DNA from: an uncultured Xenococcaceae cyanobacterium
GTDB taxonomy: Bacteria; Cyanobacteriota; Cyanobacteriia; Cyanobacteriales; Xenococcaceae
Direction of reading: 5' to 3'
Assembly: GCA_937996665.1 (NCBI GenBank)
Contig: CALKUU010000026.1
Span: 1 to 64,000 of the forward strand
DNA length: 64,000 nt
The number at the start of each line of letters is the position of its first letter. The first letter of the stretch is position 1. The position numbers and the translations under genes were made by a program. The notes beneath the pieces were generated by a model. The model saw only the letters and a program-made list of their open reading frames with translations. It made no database searches and was not told the DNA's origin. This document shows, piece after piece, positions 1-11,359 of the stretch.

Positions 1-3000
1 TGTTTATTTTCAGCTTTTTTACCTTCAATCAAATTGGCTGCTTGTTGTAATGCCAGCCCCAATTTTTCAATCCGAATTGGCTTAGTTAAAAAATCACTCA
101 TACCCACTCGCAAACAGCGATCGCGATCTTCGGTCATCGCATAAGCGGTTAAACCGATAATGTAGGGAGCGGCATCTGCTTGCTCCTCGAAAATCCTTCT
201 AGTGGCAGTAATCCCATCCATCTCTGGCATCTCTACATCCATCAAAATAAGATCATAAGCAGTTTCTTTGATCTCATTTAAAGCTTCTAGACCATTATTA
301 ACAATACTTGCCTGATAACCGAGTTTCTCTAAAATCAAAGCGACAACTCTTTGGTTTACAGCATTATCTTCAGCCACCAAGATTTTGAGTGATTTTTGTA
401 ACTGATTTAAATCGGCAGCCTGTTGTTCCTGTTTGGAGGAAGAGGCTGCCAATTTAGTTGACTCAGCAATGGTAGTGAAATAGAATCTCGATCCCACATC
501 AAACTGATTCATCTGGCGTTGCCATGCTGAGGGTGGATTTCCCGTGACTTTACCATGACTTTCTACCCAAATTTGTCCTCCCATCAATTCGACTAACTGC
601 TTACAAATAGCTAGTCCTAGACCCGTACCTCCATATTTACGATTTACCGAAGCATCTACTTGGCTAAAAGACTTGAATAATAATTCTTGTTTATCTTGAG
701 GAATGCCAATTCCAGTATCAGCAATCATAAACTGAATTTGGTAGACTGATTTTTGCTTGTTTACAGAGTCAGAGAAGCCTTCAGGCTCACTATCTCCACT
801 GCTTTGCAAAACTGCATTACTGGTAATTGCCAAATGAACTTTGCCTTCAGGAGTAAATTTCACAGCATTATTCAACAAATTAATCAAAATCTGTTTTAAG
901 CGGGCAACATCACCAATAAAAGCAGCAGGAAGAGATGGATCGATCTTGTAGTCCAATTCTACTCCTTTGCTTTTGGCTTGAGATCTGACCAAATCAAAGG
1001 TATCTCGAACGCAGGAATAAAGTAAGAATGGGTATTTTTCTAATTTCATTTCTCCTGCTTCAACCTTAGAGAAATCGAGAATATCATTAATTAAAGCAAG
1101 CAAAGACTCTCCACTGCGACGAATTGTCTCCGTAAAATATTTTTGTTGAAAATCTAAGCGAGTATCCAAAAGTAGACCAGTCATGCCAATTACTGCATTC
1201 ATAGGTGTCCTAATTTCATGACTCATCGTAGCCAAGAATTGACTTTTAGCTTGATTGGCTCCATCTGCTGCTTGCTTAGCATCTTTGAGTTGTTGATTTT
1301 TCTGAGAAAGAACTATTTTTCGTAAAGTTTCTCTCTCTAATAATTCTGCCTGCCCTAGAGCGATTCCCACCTGAGATGCCACTGCTTCTAAAAGTTCTAT
1401 TTCGGAAAGTTTCCAGGTACGTTGACGATCGCACTGGTGCAAAGCAATAATCCCATTAATTACCCCCTTGTAAGAAGTTCTGACAGCAACCATCGATTTA
1501 ATTTCTAGTTGTTGACAAAACTCCCTCGTCTCAATCAAAAGAGGATCTTGAAAGACATCATCACTAACAACAACTTGATCTTGAGCGAGTACTTGCATTC
1601 CCAAAGGATAATCTGCGATCGCAACATCGAGATCTAGCATCGAAACCGCGTCGATATTGAGATATTCGGCAACACAAGGAATGGTGGGGGGATCGCCTTC
1701 TAGATAACGGTGAATAATACAACTATTAACGCCAAAAGCCGCACCAACCTGATTAGCAGTAGTTTGCACAATATGTTTAACATCTAAACTTTGGCGAATT
1801 TCTTCAGTAATATGTCTGAGTAAAACCGTTTTCGAAAACTGCTCTTCGAGGCGAATTTGAATTTGCTGACGCTCGATTTCACTTCCCAACCATTGATTCA
1901 TTAGTCTCAATAGTTTTTGATCGGCTTGGGAAAATGCAGAACAAAGAGGAATACTCCCCATAAAGCCCAAGATTCCATAAGTTTCGCCACCAACTAAAAT
2001 TTTGATGCCAAAAATACTAATTTCAAGATGGGTTTTCGTCGAGTCAGTTTTTTCTAAATCTGGATTTAAACTCAAACAAGTTGGGCGATTAGAATTGAGA
2101 ATTTGTTGACAATTTTGCGGCTTTAAATTTCGCAAAATTCCATCTAAATTAACGGTCGATTCAATTTTTTCATTGCGATGAGTAGCAACCTGTTCTATTG
2201 ATTGCTGATTAACTTTGCAGATGAAGCCAACTTCCAGACCAAAATCTCCGCAGCCTTCTTCTAAGAGAGACTGCAATTTCTCTTCAAAACTTAGATCCTG
2301 ATTAAGAATTACTTCTTGCAACAAGCGATCGCGCTGTTTTCTTTCTTTCTCTGCTCCTTTTCGCTCGGAGATATCTTTAATAAAAATTCTGATTAAATCA
2401 TTTTGAGGCAAATAGTTTACAGCCTGTTCAAAAACTGTTTTATCAATAGTTACTTCTCTCACAAATGAGTTTTCCGACTCTTCATGAATTAGCTGAGGAA
2501 ATCCTTGCAAAATTGGATGCTGACAACCACTGGTTTTTAACCCAGGAAAATTGCGAATAGCGATCGGATTTAAATAGGTAATGTGACCAGCCAAGTCCAT
2601 TTCAATAATCGGATGAGGGATTAATTCAGGAAAAGAGGCTAAGCGAGCAAGAGCGATATCTTTATTGATAATGGCATCATTTTTATTAACTACAAAATCA
2701 GTTAATTCTTCTTTTTTATAATTCATAATATTATCAAGCTTATCTAGCTTGCAGAGACGACCAAACTCAAGATCTGACAAGTTCGTAACTGCATAGTATT
2801 GAGCGGTGATATTGTTACCAAAATCAATCAGATCGCCATTTTGGAGATCGCGCGCCCCCAATTTTTTACCACCAATTGAAATTCCATTAGTACTTCTCTT
2901 GCCACTAAGACTGCCATCAACAATCCGAAAACAATATCCATCTTTTTCAGGAAAAGTAATTCTTAAAATAGTGGCATGTTTACGAGAAATAGAAGAACCG

Positions 3001-3131
3001 TGAATAATAATTCCATTACTCTGATCTCGACCAAGAGAATAGGTTTCTGCCTCTAAAGGAATAGTTCTTTTACCTACTTGATCACTTATTGATAATAAAT
3101 GGCGTACTGTTTTCTTTTCCTTGTCTAACAT
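1..3131 (-). CDS. Hybrid sensor histidine kinase/response regulator (FHA-PAS-GAF-GAF-HisKA-HATPase-REC), C-terminus beyond window
   Basis: Open minus-strand frame from ATG at ~3131 to the window edge, absent from the ORF track. Translation contains an FHA-like N-terminus ([23 protein letters not shown]), H-box [32 protein letters not shown] and REC motif [13 protein letters not shown]. Confidence 0.9.
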   Translation of the reverse strand, partial: MLDKEKKTVRHLLSISDQVGKRTIPLEAETYSLGRDQSNGIIIHGSSISRKHATILRITFPEKDGYCFRIVDGSLSGKRSTNGISIGGKKLGARDLQNGDLIDFGNNITAQYYAVTNLSDLEFGRLCKLDKLDNIMNYKKEELTDFVVNKNDAIINKDIALARLASFPELIPHPIIEMDLAGHITYLNPIAIRNFPGLKTSGCQHPILQGFPQLIHEESENSFVREVTIDKTVFEQAVNYLPQNDLIRIFIKDISERKGAEKERKQRDRLLQEVILNQDLSFEEKLQSLLEEGCGDFGLEVGFICKVNQQSIEQVATHRNEKIESTVNLDGILRNLKPQNCQQILNSNRPTCLSLNPDLEKTDSTKTHLEISIFGIKILVGGETYGILGFMGSIPLCSAFSQADQKLLRLMNQWLGSEIERQQIQIRLEEQFSKTVLLRHITEEIRQSLDVKHIVQTTANQVGAAFGVNSCIIHRYLEGDPPTIPCVAEYLNIDAVSMLDLDVAIADYPLGMQVLAQDQVVVSDDVFQDPLLIETREFCQQLEIKSMVAVRTSYKGVINGIIALHQCDRQRTWKLSEIELLEAVASQVGIALGQAELLERETLRKIVLSQKNQQLKDAKQAADGANQAKSQFLATMSHEIRTPMNAVIGMTGLLLDTRLDFQQKYFTETIRRSGESLLALINDILDFSKVEAGEMKLEKYPFLLYSCVRDTFDLVRSQAKSKGVELDYKIDPSLPAAFIGDVARLKQILINLLNNAVKFTPEGKVHLAITSNAVLQSSGDSEPEGFSDSVNKQKSVYQIQFMIADTGIGIPQDKQELLFKSFSQVDASVNRKYGGTGLGLAICKQLVELMGGQIWVESHGKVTGNPPSAWQRQMNQFDVGSRFYFTTIAESTKLAASSSKQEQQAADLNQLQKSLKILVAEDNAVNQRVVALILEKLGYQASIVNNGLEALNEIKETAYDLILMDVEMPEMDGITATRRIFEEQADAAPYIIGLTAYAMTEDRDRCLRVGMSDFLTKPIRIEKLGLALQQAANLIEGKKAENK

Positions 3132-3352
3132 GGAATCTCCTAAAAGTTCAAGCCTCAAAACTTAACTTGTTCTTTCTCTTTTTTAATCTTTTAAATCCCA
3201 CTTGACCACTATAGAAAGTTAATAATTAATTAGTAGCAAGATAAGCAAATTCAAAAATCAAACAAGAAGTTATACAAAATACAAATTAAAACAAACGTAA
3301 TTGCAAACACTACAAGTTCATAATAGGTTTAGTTGTAAGTTGAGGTATTTCA

Positions 3353-4387
3353 ATGAAGCTAGTCTCCATCATTATTCCGGTATATAACGTAGAGAGCTAT
3401 ATTAAGGAAACGATTAAATCAGTATTAGCTCAAACTTATCAAAATTTTGAAGTCCTAATTATTGATGACGAATCGCCTGATCGCAGTATTGAAATCTGCC
3501 AACAATTTGAAGATTCTCGAATTAAAATAATTCGGCAGAAAAATCGCGGTTTGGCTGGAGCAAGAAACACGGGAATTCGTAATGCCCAAGGAGACTATCT
3601 TGCTTTTCTTGATTCTGATGACTTATGGTTACCAGAAAAATTGTCTCGTCACCTCCAACATCTAGAAGCAAACCCACAGATTGGAGTTAGTTTTTGTCGC
3701 TCAGAATTTATTAACGATCAAGGTGAATCTTTAGGTATTTTCCAAATGCCCAAACTCACCGACATTACTCCTTCCCATTTACTGTGTCGTAATCCTGTTG
3801 GGAATGGTTCTGCACCTGTAATTAGAAAAGAAGTTTTTGCTGATATTTGTTTTCAGGATAATCTGCACGGTGAAGTAGAGAATTTTTATTTTGATGAACA
3901 TTTCCGCCAATCAGAAGATATCGAATGCTGGCTACGAATTGTCGCGGAAACTAGTTGGAAACTTGAAGGTCTACCCGAAGCGCTTACCTTGTATCGAGTC
4001 AATGGCGAAGGATTATCGGCAAACCTATTTAAGCAGTTTGATTCTTGGGAACAAATGGTAATTAAACACCGCGATCGCTCCCCACAACTATTAGCTAAAT
4101 GGGAAAACCCAGCACGGGCTTATCAACTCCGCTATCTTGCTCGTCGAGCAGTACGACTTAAAGATGCCAAGATGGCTGTTAAATTAAGCCATGATGCCCT
4201 AAGAACTCACTGGCAAATAATTTTGAGCGAACCAAATAAAACCATAATGACCCTTTTTGCTGCCTATTTACTCAAACTATTACCGGTAGCTTTTTATCAG
4301 GGTTGTGAAAATCTGGCGATTAAATTAACAGGTATTAGTCACCAATTAAAAATTAATCGCGATCGCACCTCTCTTAATTTCACTTAA
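3353..4387 (+). CDS. Family 2 glycosyltransferase
   Basis: N-terminal VSIIIPVYNVESYIKETIKSVLAQTYQNFEVLIIDD...DSDD typical of GT2/GT-A. Confidence 0.93.
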   Translation: MKLVSIIIPVYNVESYIKETIKSVLAQTYQNFEVLIIDDESPDRSIEICQQFEDSRIKIIRQKNRGLAGARNTGIRNAQGDYLAFLDSDDLWLPEKLSRHLQHLEANPQIGVSFCRSEFINDQGESLGIFQMPKLTDITPSHLLCRNPVGNGSAPVIRKEVFADICFQDNLHGEVENFYFDEHFRQSEDIECWLRIVAETSWKLEGLPEALTLYRVNGEGLSANLFKQFDSWEQMVIKHRDRSPQLLAKWENPARAYQLRYLARRAVRLKDAKMAVKLSHDALRTHWQIILSEPNKTIMTLFAAYLLKLLPVAFYQGCENLAIKLTGISHQLKINRDRTSLNFT

Positions 4388-4475
4388 TAAGTTTGTAATC
4401 AAAAAAAAACAAACTTATACACAAGTCAAACCCAACTTCATCTTCAAAACAAACAAGAACGTTTAACAATATTAA

Positions 4476-4499
4476 TTAACTCGATATAACGTGAGTTAA
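4476..4499. promoter_or_regulatory. Operator-like inverted repeat TTAACTC-N10-GAGTTAA upstream of the response regulator
   Basis: Perfect 7-bp arms ending 17 bp before the TATAAATACACATTTA element. Confidence 0.4.
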
Positions 4500-4550
4500 C
4501 TGACCAGCCCGATTGTATAAATACACATTTAAATCCAGAGAGTTCAGATC

Positions 4551-5084
4551 ATGACCAATGAAAATGACAAAAAAAACAAACTGATTTTAGTAGTTGACGA
4601 CGATGCTAGCATTCGCATAACCGCAACCAGCATCCTAGAAATTCAGGGTTACTCAGTAGTCGAAGCCGATAGTGCAGAAGCCTGTCTAGAAGTCGTCAAA
4701 ATGCAAACTCCAGATTTGATATTACTAGATGCGGTTATGCCAGGAATGGATGGTTTTAATTGTGCAATTAAACTCAAAAAACAACTCGGTTTACAATGTG
4801 CACCTATTGTTATGATGACCGCTCTTGATGATCGCGATTCTGTATATCGTAGTTTTGATGTCGGAATCACCGATTATCTTCTCAAGCCTCTTAATTGGGT
4901 TTCTGTCTGTCAGAAAATCGAGAAATTGGCTTTAACTCAAGCTAAAACAGTCAAACTGAAAGAACAACTCTCTGAGATGCATTCCATCAAAGAAGATTTG
5001 ATGACAAGTGTATCTGACGGAATCAAAAAAACTAACGGTAAAAAAAGGTCTATGCTCAGCGCTAACTTTTATAAAATTGCTTAA
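4551..5084 (+). CDS. Response regulator, stand-alone receiver domain
   Basis: LILVVDDDASIR...LILLDAVMPGMDGF...MMTA...YLLKPLNW receiver motifs; no output domain visible. Confidence 0.92.
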   Translation: MTNENDKKNKLILVVDDDASIRITATSILEIQGYSVVEADSAEACLEVVKMQTPDLILLDAVMPGMDGFNCAIKLKKQLGLQCAPIVMMTALDDRDSVYRSFDVGITDYLLKPLNWVSVCQKIEKLALTQAKTVKLKEQLSEMHSIKEDLMTSVSDGIKKTNGKKRSMLSANFYKIA

Positions 5085-5283
5085 ATAAATAGCTGTTTTA
5101 ATCTTTATTAATCAACCATAAATAAATACAACTTGTAAAACTATTTATATTTTAAAATTGTTGCCAGAATAGAAACAGATATATAGAGATAAATTATATC
5201 TGTTTACAACCTATTTTTTAATTTATAAATATCTCTTGATTTAGTCCCATGATAAGTTTTTGTCCTTTGTGTGTATTATCTTG

Positions 5284-5310
5284 CCTCTAATAATAGGGGC
5301 TTTTTATTTG
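5284..5310 (+). terminator. Putative Rho-independent terminator of the response regulator gene
   Basis: GCCTCT-aataat-AGGGGC followed by TTTTT. Confidence 0.55.
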
Positions 5311-5413
5311 CCCAAAAATAGATGTACAAGAATAGTAAATTTAGCTAATTTTATTTATTTGCTTTTTTTGAAAGTTATCTAAATAACAAAAATTCAAAAA
5401 ACAGCTAACATCC

Positions 5414-5447
5414 ATAAGTGTATTTTAAAAAAATACACTTATTTTTC
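5414..5447 (+). terminator. Perfect AT-rich hairpin followed by T-run
   Basis: ATAAGTGTATTTT-aaa-AAAATACACTTAT then TTTTT. Confidence 0.45.
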
Positions 5448-5644
5448 ATCTTAAAGTAGACAATCTTCACATTAAAAGCACAAAAATCGTACACTAAGTT
5501 GCCTGTTAGTTCAAGCATACAAGAATTACAATTAGATACAGAAACGACACAAAAGATTAATTAATAAGATATCAAGAATTAAGGTCATATATTTCAGTCT
5601 AAAGACGCTTTCTCCATTTAATAAAAAAAATTTTAATATTCATA

Positions 5645-8050
5645 ATGAATAACTTTCAAATCATTAACAATAAAATTTATGACCCTAGTGGACAAGAGTT
5701 CATTATTAAAGGGACAAACATGTTTGATTGGGAGGGAATTGGCAATGTTAATAGTTACGTAAATAATTGGGGTTTTAATACTGTTCGAGTTCCCAATTAT
5801 TTACTGGGTAATTATGATCAAGCTCATCCTTCAGAAAATGGATACCAGACTAATCATCAAATTGTTGATGGCTTTACTAGTCAGGGTGCAGTAGTTGTTT
5901 TTGATGCTCACGATAAAATCGGTGAATATTACGAAGATGGAGACTTTGAAATATTAAAAGACTACTGGCGCGATATGGCACAAGAATTCAAAGACAATCC
6001 TAATGTTTGGTTTAATCTCCACAACGAACCAGGGACAGGTAATGCGCAAGGAACCAAATGGGTTGAGTATCACCGCGAACTAATCGATATTATTCGTGCC
6101 GAAGGTGCCGAGAACATGATTGTTGTTGATGGCGAGGGTTGGGGGCAAGATGCCTACAGTCAAACCATTGCAGATAATGCAACCTCGGTAATGACCGGAA
6201 ATGAAAATGTTATGTTTTCTATCCATGTTTATGAACAATGGAATAGTGCTGATATCGGTGCCTATTTTGACGATTTAGAAGCGAATAATATTCCTTTTTT
6301 GATTGGGGAATATGGTTCTATCAATAATGGGCAAGATACTTCAATAGCTTCAGAGAAAGCCATTTTAGAAGCGCAAACTAGAGAGATAGGCAGAATTGCT
6401 TGGTCAGCTAAAGCCGATGATTTTAATGATTTCACAACTGGTAACGGTGGACATGCTGAACATTTTGATGGGAGTAATCCTGAAATTCTTACTGATTTGG
6501 GAGATCTAATTTGGGATGATCTTAATCGGGTTGAGGATCTTGATCGTCTACCTGATTACGACCCTACTGCTAATTTACCTCAAGCCAGTGGTGGTATTTT
6601 CGAGGTTGGGGCTTCGGGGGAAATTCAATTTGACTTCCTTTATGATCGCGGCTGGGGAGAAGGTGAGTTAGCGATTTTTAATCTTGAAGGGATGGAAAAC
6701 TATACCTTGGGAACTCAAGAATATATTCAGCAAGCAGCGTTAAGAGCAGTTTCCAATTCTGAAGATGGCTATATTGTTTTTGACGATCAAACGGAAGGTG
6801 CAAAGTTTACCGATCATTCAATAATCAATGGAGAAGGCAACCAAAATCTTGGACAATATCTAGGCACGCAAACTTTTGAAATGAGCGCAGGGGGGGAATT
6901 TGGAATTATTTTTCTGCCTAACGGCGATATCCAAGATATCGCCGATAACCCAGCAAGCATTTGGCAGCCGTGGAGTATGCCTTTTTTCTCAATTCCTGAA
7001 GCAAATCCTGGCTATGCTGAGGCTCAAATAGCACAGGTAGATGAATATGGTACTTTTTCCTTTGAAGATAGTCGTATCGATTGGAACTATGGCGATCGCG
7101 ACTACAATGATTTTGTCTTCCAGGTTCAAGGCGCATCTACTGAGAATGTCCCCAGCGTTGATGATTGGCAAAATTTGGATATCGAAGATTGGCGAACCAC
7201 TGATATCGGGTTAGAACTATTAGACTATAGCGATCGCATAGTAATAGATGTTGAGGGTCAAACACTTGATGGCTCTAGTATCGCGGACACTTTGATTGGT
7301 GACTTAGGAAACGATCTTCTCAATGGCAAAGCTGGTCAAGATAGCCTTTATGGAGAGAGTGGAAACGATACTTTAGCTGGAGGTAATGGCAAAGACTCTT
7401 TATGGGGAGGAGAAGGAGAAGATCTCCTTAAAGGAAATAGAGGTCAAGATACCTTGTTTGGAGAGGATGGCAATGACACTCTTAACGGTGGTAGAGGAAA
7501 AGATACCCTGCTTGGTGGTAGTGGAGATGACCTTCTCCAAGGTGGCAAGGGTAATGATAGTCTGGAAGGAGGAATTGGCAATGACACTCTTGCAGGAAAT
7601 AACGGAAAAGATACCTTATTTGGTAGTACTGGCGATGATCTTCTCCGAGGTGGCAAGGGTAATGATAATTTAGCCGGAGAATCTGGTAATGATACCCTTC
7701 AGGGAGGTTATGGCAATGATACTTTGCTTGGCGGTAATGACGATGACCTTCTTCGAGGTGGCAAGGGCAATGATTGGTTATCTGGAGAATTAGGGAATGA
7801 TATTCTTCTAGGTGGTAATGGTAGAGATATTTTTGCGATCGCCAATGATGGCAGTACAGATCGGATTCAAGATTTTCAAAATGGAACCGACTTAATTCAA
7901 TTATCAGATGAGCTTAACTTTAAAGATCTAGCTATTACCCAAGGCATAGGAACAGAAGAGGATCATGTATTACTACTTGCCGAAGATAGCACCATTGCTA
8001 TTTTAGAAAATATCGATCTAATTTCTATCACTAGTTTGGATTTCATCTAA
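5645..8050 (+). CDS. GH5-family glycoside hydrolase with DUF4114 domain and C-terminal RTX calcium-binding repeats
   Basis: [11 protein letters not shown]; acid motif NLHNEPG; nucleophile motif FLIGEYG; DUF4114 signature [13 protein letters not shown]; many GGxGxDxLxG nonapeptides; no obvious N-terminal signal peptide. Confidence 0.9.
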   Translation: MNNFQIINNKIYDPSGQEFIIKGTNMFDWEGIGNVNSYVNNWGFNTVRVPNYLLGNYDQAHPSENGYQTNHQIVDGFTSQGAVVVFDAHDKIGEYYEDGDFEILKDYWRDMAQEFKDNPNVWFNLHNEPGTGNAQGTKWVEYHRELIDIIRAEGAENMIVVDGEGWGQDAYSQTIADNATSVMTGNENVMFSIHVYEQWNSADIGAYFDDLEANNIPFLIGEYGSINNGQDTSIASEKAILEAQTREIGRIAWSAKADDFNDFTTGNGGHAEHFDGSNPEILTDLGDLIWDDLNRVEDLDRLPDYDPTANLPQASGGIFEVGASGEIQFDFLYDRGWGEGELAIFNLEGMENYTLGTQEYIQQAALRAVSNSEDGYIVFDDQTEGAKFTDHSIINGEGNQNLGQYLGTQTFEMSAGGEFGIIFLPNGDIQDIADNPASIWQPWSMPFFSIPEANPGYAEAQIAQVDEYGTFSFEDSRIDWNYGDRDYNDFVFQVQGASTENVPSVDDWQNLDIEDWRTTDIGLELLDYSDRIVIDVEGQTLDGSSIADTLIGDLGNDLLNGKAGQDSLYGESGNDTLAGGNGKDSLWGGEGEDLLKGNRGQDTLFGEDGNDTLNGGRGKDTLLGGSGDDLLQGGKGNDSLEGGIGNDTLAGNNGKDTLFGSTGDDLLRGGKGNDNLAGESGNDTLQGGYGNDTLLGGNDDDLLRGGKGNDWLSGELGNDILLGGNGRDIFAIANDGSTDRIQDFQNGTDLIQLSDELNFKDLAITQGIGTEEDHVLLLAEDSTIAILENIDLISITSLDFI
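7290..7840 (+). repeat. Tandem RTX (GGxGxDxLx) coding repeats
   Basis: Repeated GNDTLxGGxGKDTLxGGxGDDLLxGGKGND units in translation and DNA. Confidence 0.9.
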
Positions 8051-8611
8051 GTAGGTGAACATATTTATTTATAAGATAATGATGAACTGATAAATGCGCT
8101 GAAAAGCTTTAAGGCTAATCAAACTAGTAATATTTAGATTCTAAATTTAATTGAGCCTACCTACTTAAGAGAATAGCTGAAAATTCTTAGTTGCGATCTT
8201 CACCGCAAATTAATCACGAAAAAATCGTTGAGGAGCAGTCTTATTGTTATTTAGTGACATCCTCTTCCAACAAACCAAAAGGGGTATGTAAGGAAATTTC
8301 TTAGTTCACTTCTGCTTCACCACAAGTTGACTAGAGACCATAGCCAATTTCTTCGTCACCTCGACTCCACAGGCATTTTGATATTTCCCCACGAGCAAAA
8401 ATAACTGGAACTGCTGCAAGATCTCTTGGCTCAATGGAGCCGCAGTTAAAACAGTTGTGCAATCTGACACTATTGAAGTCCGACATCAATTACAACGAAC
8501 TGCCCCAGAAAAGGCAGATCTAAAATTCCCAGACCAGTTTATTCAACAGGACAAAGTATCCTGATCCTTGGCGAACAATCCTTGCTTGATTGTGCAGATT
8601 TCAGAAATATT

Positions 8612-8693
8612 TCTAGACCGCTGAATTTTTACATATTCCAATTGCAAAAGCTTAATTCTTTAGTTTCTGCAATTGGATTTTTCAGTGTCTAGA
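8612..8693. repeat. Long imperfect inverted repeat (~82 bp) in the GH5 intergenic region
   Basis: TCTAGACCGCTGAATTTTTACATATTCCAATTGCA pairs with TGCAATTGGATTTTTCAGTGTCTAGA; inner arms TCCAATTGCA/TGCAATTGGA are perfect. Confidence 0.6.
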
Positions 8694-9178
8694 GAAAGAG
8701 AAAGGCATACAGTCATGCTTAGTTTTTAAATCTAGGTAAGCCTGCTAGTTTTGCCTGCCATGCTTTCCAAGCCAAATCACCAGATCATAGCTGGAGTAGT
8801 GGTGGGTTCTTGATAGTTTTTTACTCGAAAAATAATTACTCAAAGAGAAAACTTGGTCAAGTCTAGGCAAAAGAAAAGAATGTCATAACCTTTTCGAAAA
8901 AGCTTTCTCATTAAAAAAAAGTAATTATTCATAAATACAAATATCTTATTTGCAACTTGTTCACATTCACTTATTACTAGGTTGATACTTCTCTTGATTA
9001 TAAAAAAGAACACTATAAGAACATTTATTGCCAAAAAAAACAAAAACATTATCAACTTATACAGTAACTCGTCCGTGATCATAAACACGCATATTTCATA
9101 ATTAATACAAGAGAAAGACAAAAAAACAAAAATTATATAGCTTAGCGGGTAAATCCCAGCCCAAGGGAAGAAAAAGAG

Positions 9179-11173
9179 ATGACAAATAATTTTCAAATAG
9201 TTAACAACAAAATTTATGACCCTACTGGACAAGAGTTCATTATCAAAGGAACCAACATGTTCGATTGGGAGGGAATTGGCAATGTTGATAGTTATGTAAA
9301 TGATTGGGGTTTTAATACCGTTCGGATTCCCAATTATTTACTAGGTACTTATGATCAAGCTCACCCAGAAGAAAATGGCTACCGAATTAGTCATCAAATT
9401 GTTGATGGCTTTACTAGTCAGGGTGCAGTAGTAATCTTTGATGCCCATGACCTACCTGGCGAATATTATGAAGGCGGAGACTTCAAAGCACTAAAAGACT
9501 ACTGGCGCGATATTGCGCAAGAGTTTAAAGATAATCCTAACGTTTGGTTCAATATCCAGAACGAACCAGGTACTAGTAAGGCTCAGGGGGAAAAGTGGAT
9601 TAACTATCATCGCAAAATCATCGACATCATTCGCGGAGAAGGTGCCGAGAATATGATTGTGGTCGATGGCGAAGGTTGGGGACAAGATGCTTTTAGTGAA
9701 ACCATTATTGATAATGCCAACTCAATAATGGCAGGAAACGAAAACGTGATGTTTTCTGTCCATGTATATGAACAGTGGAATACTGAGGATATCAGCGCTT
9801 ACTTTGATGCCATAGAAGCCAACAATATTCCGATTATGATTGGGGAATATGGCTCAATTAACAATGGTCAGGATACGATGTTAGCTTCAGAAATAGCCAT
9901 GTTAGAAGCTCAAGAAAGAGAAATAGGCAGAATTGCTTGGTCAGCCAAAGCCGATGATTTTAATGACTTTACCACTGGCAATGGTGGTCATGCGGAGCAT
10001 TTTGATGGCAGTAACACTGAAATTCTGACTGATTTAGGAGAGCTGATTTGGGATGATCTTAACCGAGTCGAGGATCTTGATCGTCTTTCAACATACGACC
10101 CTAACGCTAATTTACCGCAAGCCAGTGGCGGTATTTTTGAGGTTGAAGCTTCAGGAGAAGTTCAATTTGACTTTCTTTATGATGGTGCTTGGGGCACAGG
10201 AGAATTAGCAATTTTCAACCTTGAGGGCATGGAAAATTATACCCTCGGAACTCAAGAATATATCCATCAAGCCGCCTTAAGAGCAGTCTCTAATTCTGAT
10301 GATGGTTATGTTGTTATTGATGATCAGACCGAAGGTGCAAAGTTTACTGGTTATGGGGCGATTCATTGGGAAGTGAACTCCAACCAAAATTATGGTCAAT
10401 ACCAGGGAACTAAAACTTTTGCCATGGACGCTGGAGATGAGTTTGGGATTATCTTTTTCCCTAACGGCGACATTCAAGACATTGCCAACGATCCAGCAAC
10501 CATTTGGGAACCGTGGAATATGCCATTTTTCTCGATTCCTGAAGCAAATCCTGGCTATGCTGAAGCTCAGATAGCGCAGGTAGATGAGTATGGTACTTTT
10601 GCTTTTGAAGATAGTCGCATTGATTGGAACTATGGCGATCGCGACTACAATGATTTTGTTTTTCAGCTTCAAGGTGCATCGACTGAGAATATTGCAAACA
10701 TAGACGATTGGTATAATACCGAGCGAGATTGGCGGAATACAGGTGTTGGCAGAAATCTTTTAGACTACACCGATCGCTACGAAGGTTTAAATTTCATTGG
10801 TTCGAGTGGTGCAGATACTTTGGAAGGGGGCTTGGGTAACGACACCCTCCATGGCAGCTCAGGCAACGACTCTCTTTCTGGCAATATTGGTAATGACACC
10901 CTCATAGGTGGAGATGGTATGGACACCCTAATCGGTGGCAGTGGTCAAGATGTTTTCGTTATTGCAAATAATGGCAGCACAGACCGAATTCAAGATTTTG
11001 AAGATGGATTTGACTTAATTCAACTAGATGGGGGGCTTAACTTTAGTGATCTCACTATTACTCAGGGCATTGATGCTGAAGCTGGCAATGTCTTATTCCA
11101 AACCAACGGAAGTATTATTTCCGTTTTGGAAAACGTTGATCTTATTTCAATAACTAGTGAGGATTTCGTTTAA
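9179..11173 (+). CDS. GH5-family glycoside hydrolase with DUF4114 and short RTX tail (paralogue of 5645..8050)
   Basis: Near-collinear with the upstream protein; NIQNEPG and MIGEYG catalytic motifs; [15 protein letters not shown]; about 5 RTX units. Confidence 0.9.
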   Translation: MTNNFQIVNNKIYDPTGQEFIIKGTNMFDWEGIGNVDSYVNDWGFNTVRIPNYLLGTYDQAHPEENGYRISHQIVDGFTSQGAVVIFDAHDLPGEYYEGGDFKALKDYWRDIAQEFKDNPNVWFNIQNEPGTSKAQGEKWINYHRKIIDIIRGEGAENMIVVDGEGWGQDAFSETIIDNANSIMAGNENVMFSVHVYEQWNTEDISAYFDAIEANNIPIMIGEYGSINNGQDTMLASEIAMLEAQEREIGRIAWSAKADDFNDFTTGNGGHAEHFDGSNTEILTDLGELIWDDLNRVEDLDRLSTYDPNANLPQASGGIFEVEASGEVQFDFLYDGAWGTGELAIFNLEGMENYTLGTQEYIHQAALRAVSNSDDGYVVIDDQTEGAKFTGYGAIHWEVNSNQNYGQYQGTKTFAMDAGDEFGIIFFPNGDIQDIANDPATIWEPWNMPFFSIPEANPGYAEAQIAQVDEYGTFAFEDSRIDWNYGDRDYNDFVFQLQGASTENIANIDDWYNTERDWRNTGVGRNLLDYTDRYEGLNFIGSSGADTLEGGLGNDTLHGSSGNDSLSGNIGNDTLIGGDGMDTLIGGSGQDVFVIANNGSTDRIQDFEDGFDLIQLDGGLNFSDLTITQGIDAEAGNVLFQTNGSIISVLENVDLISITSEDFV

Positions 11174-11359
11174 GAAATAGCTAACAAATACCTGCTTACC
11201 TGCTCAAACCTAGAGATAACAACAACATAAATAGTTAACCCAATTTACCAAATACCTAAAGTTATACCTAACTCAATCAAATCAACCATTAAAACCACCG
11301 CGATCGCAAATATCCACCCTTCAGAATAAGGATAGCTGGATCAATAAATCAAACGGATT

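Noticed and set aside
2806-3003. 65-aa plus-strand ORF
   Set aside because: Antisense to the FHA-histidine kinase frame.
7386-7673. Alternate-frame ORFs within RTX repeats (also 7444..7656 -)
   Set aside because: Periodic shadow frames generated by the RTX repeat DNA.
7290-7840. CRISPR-like regular repeats
   Set aside because: Repeats are coding RTX nonapeptides in frame, without unique spacers of fixed length.
8840-9232. 130-aa minus-strand hydrophobic ORF
   Set aside because: Overlaps the start of the second GH5 gene; phenylalanine/isoleucine-rich translation expected from AT-rich DNA; no motif.
10277-10697. Minus-strand ORFs (10277..10672, 10461..10697) inside the second GH5 gene
   Set aside because: Overlap strongly coding DUF4114 sequence; similar shadows appear in the paralogue at 6918..7171.
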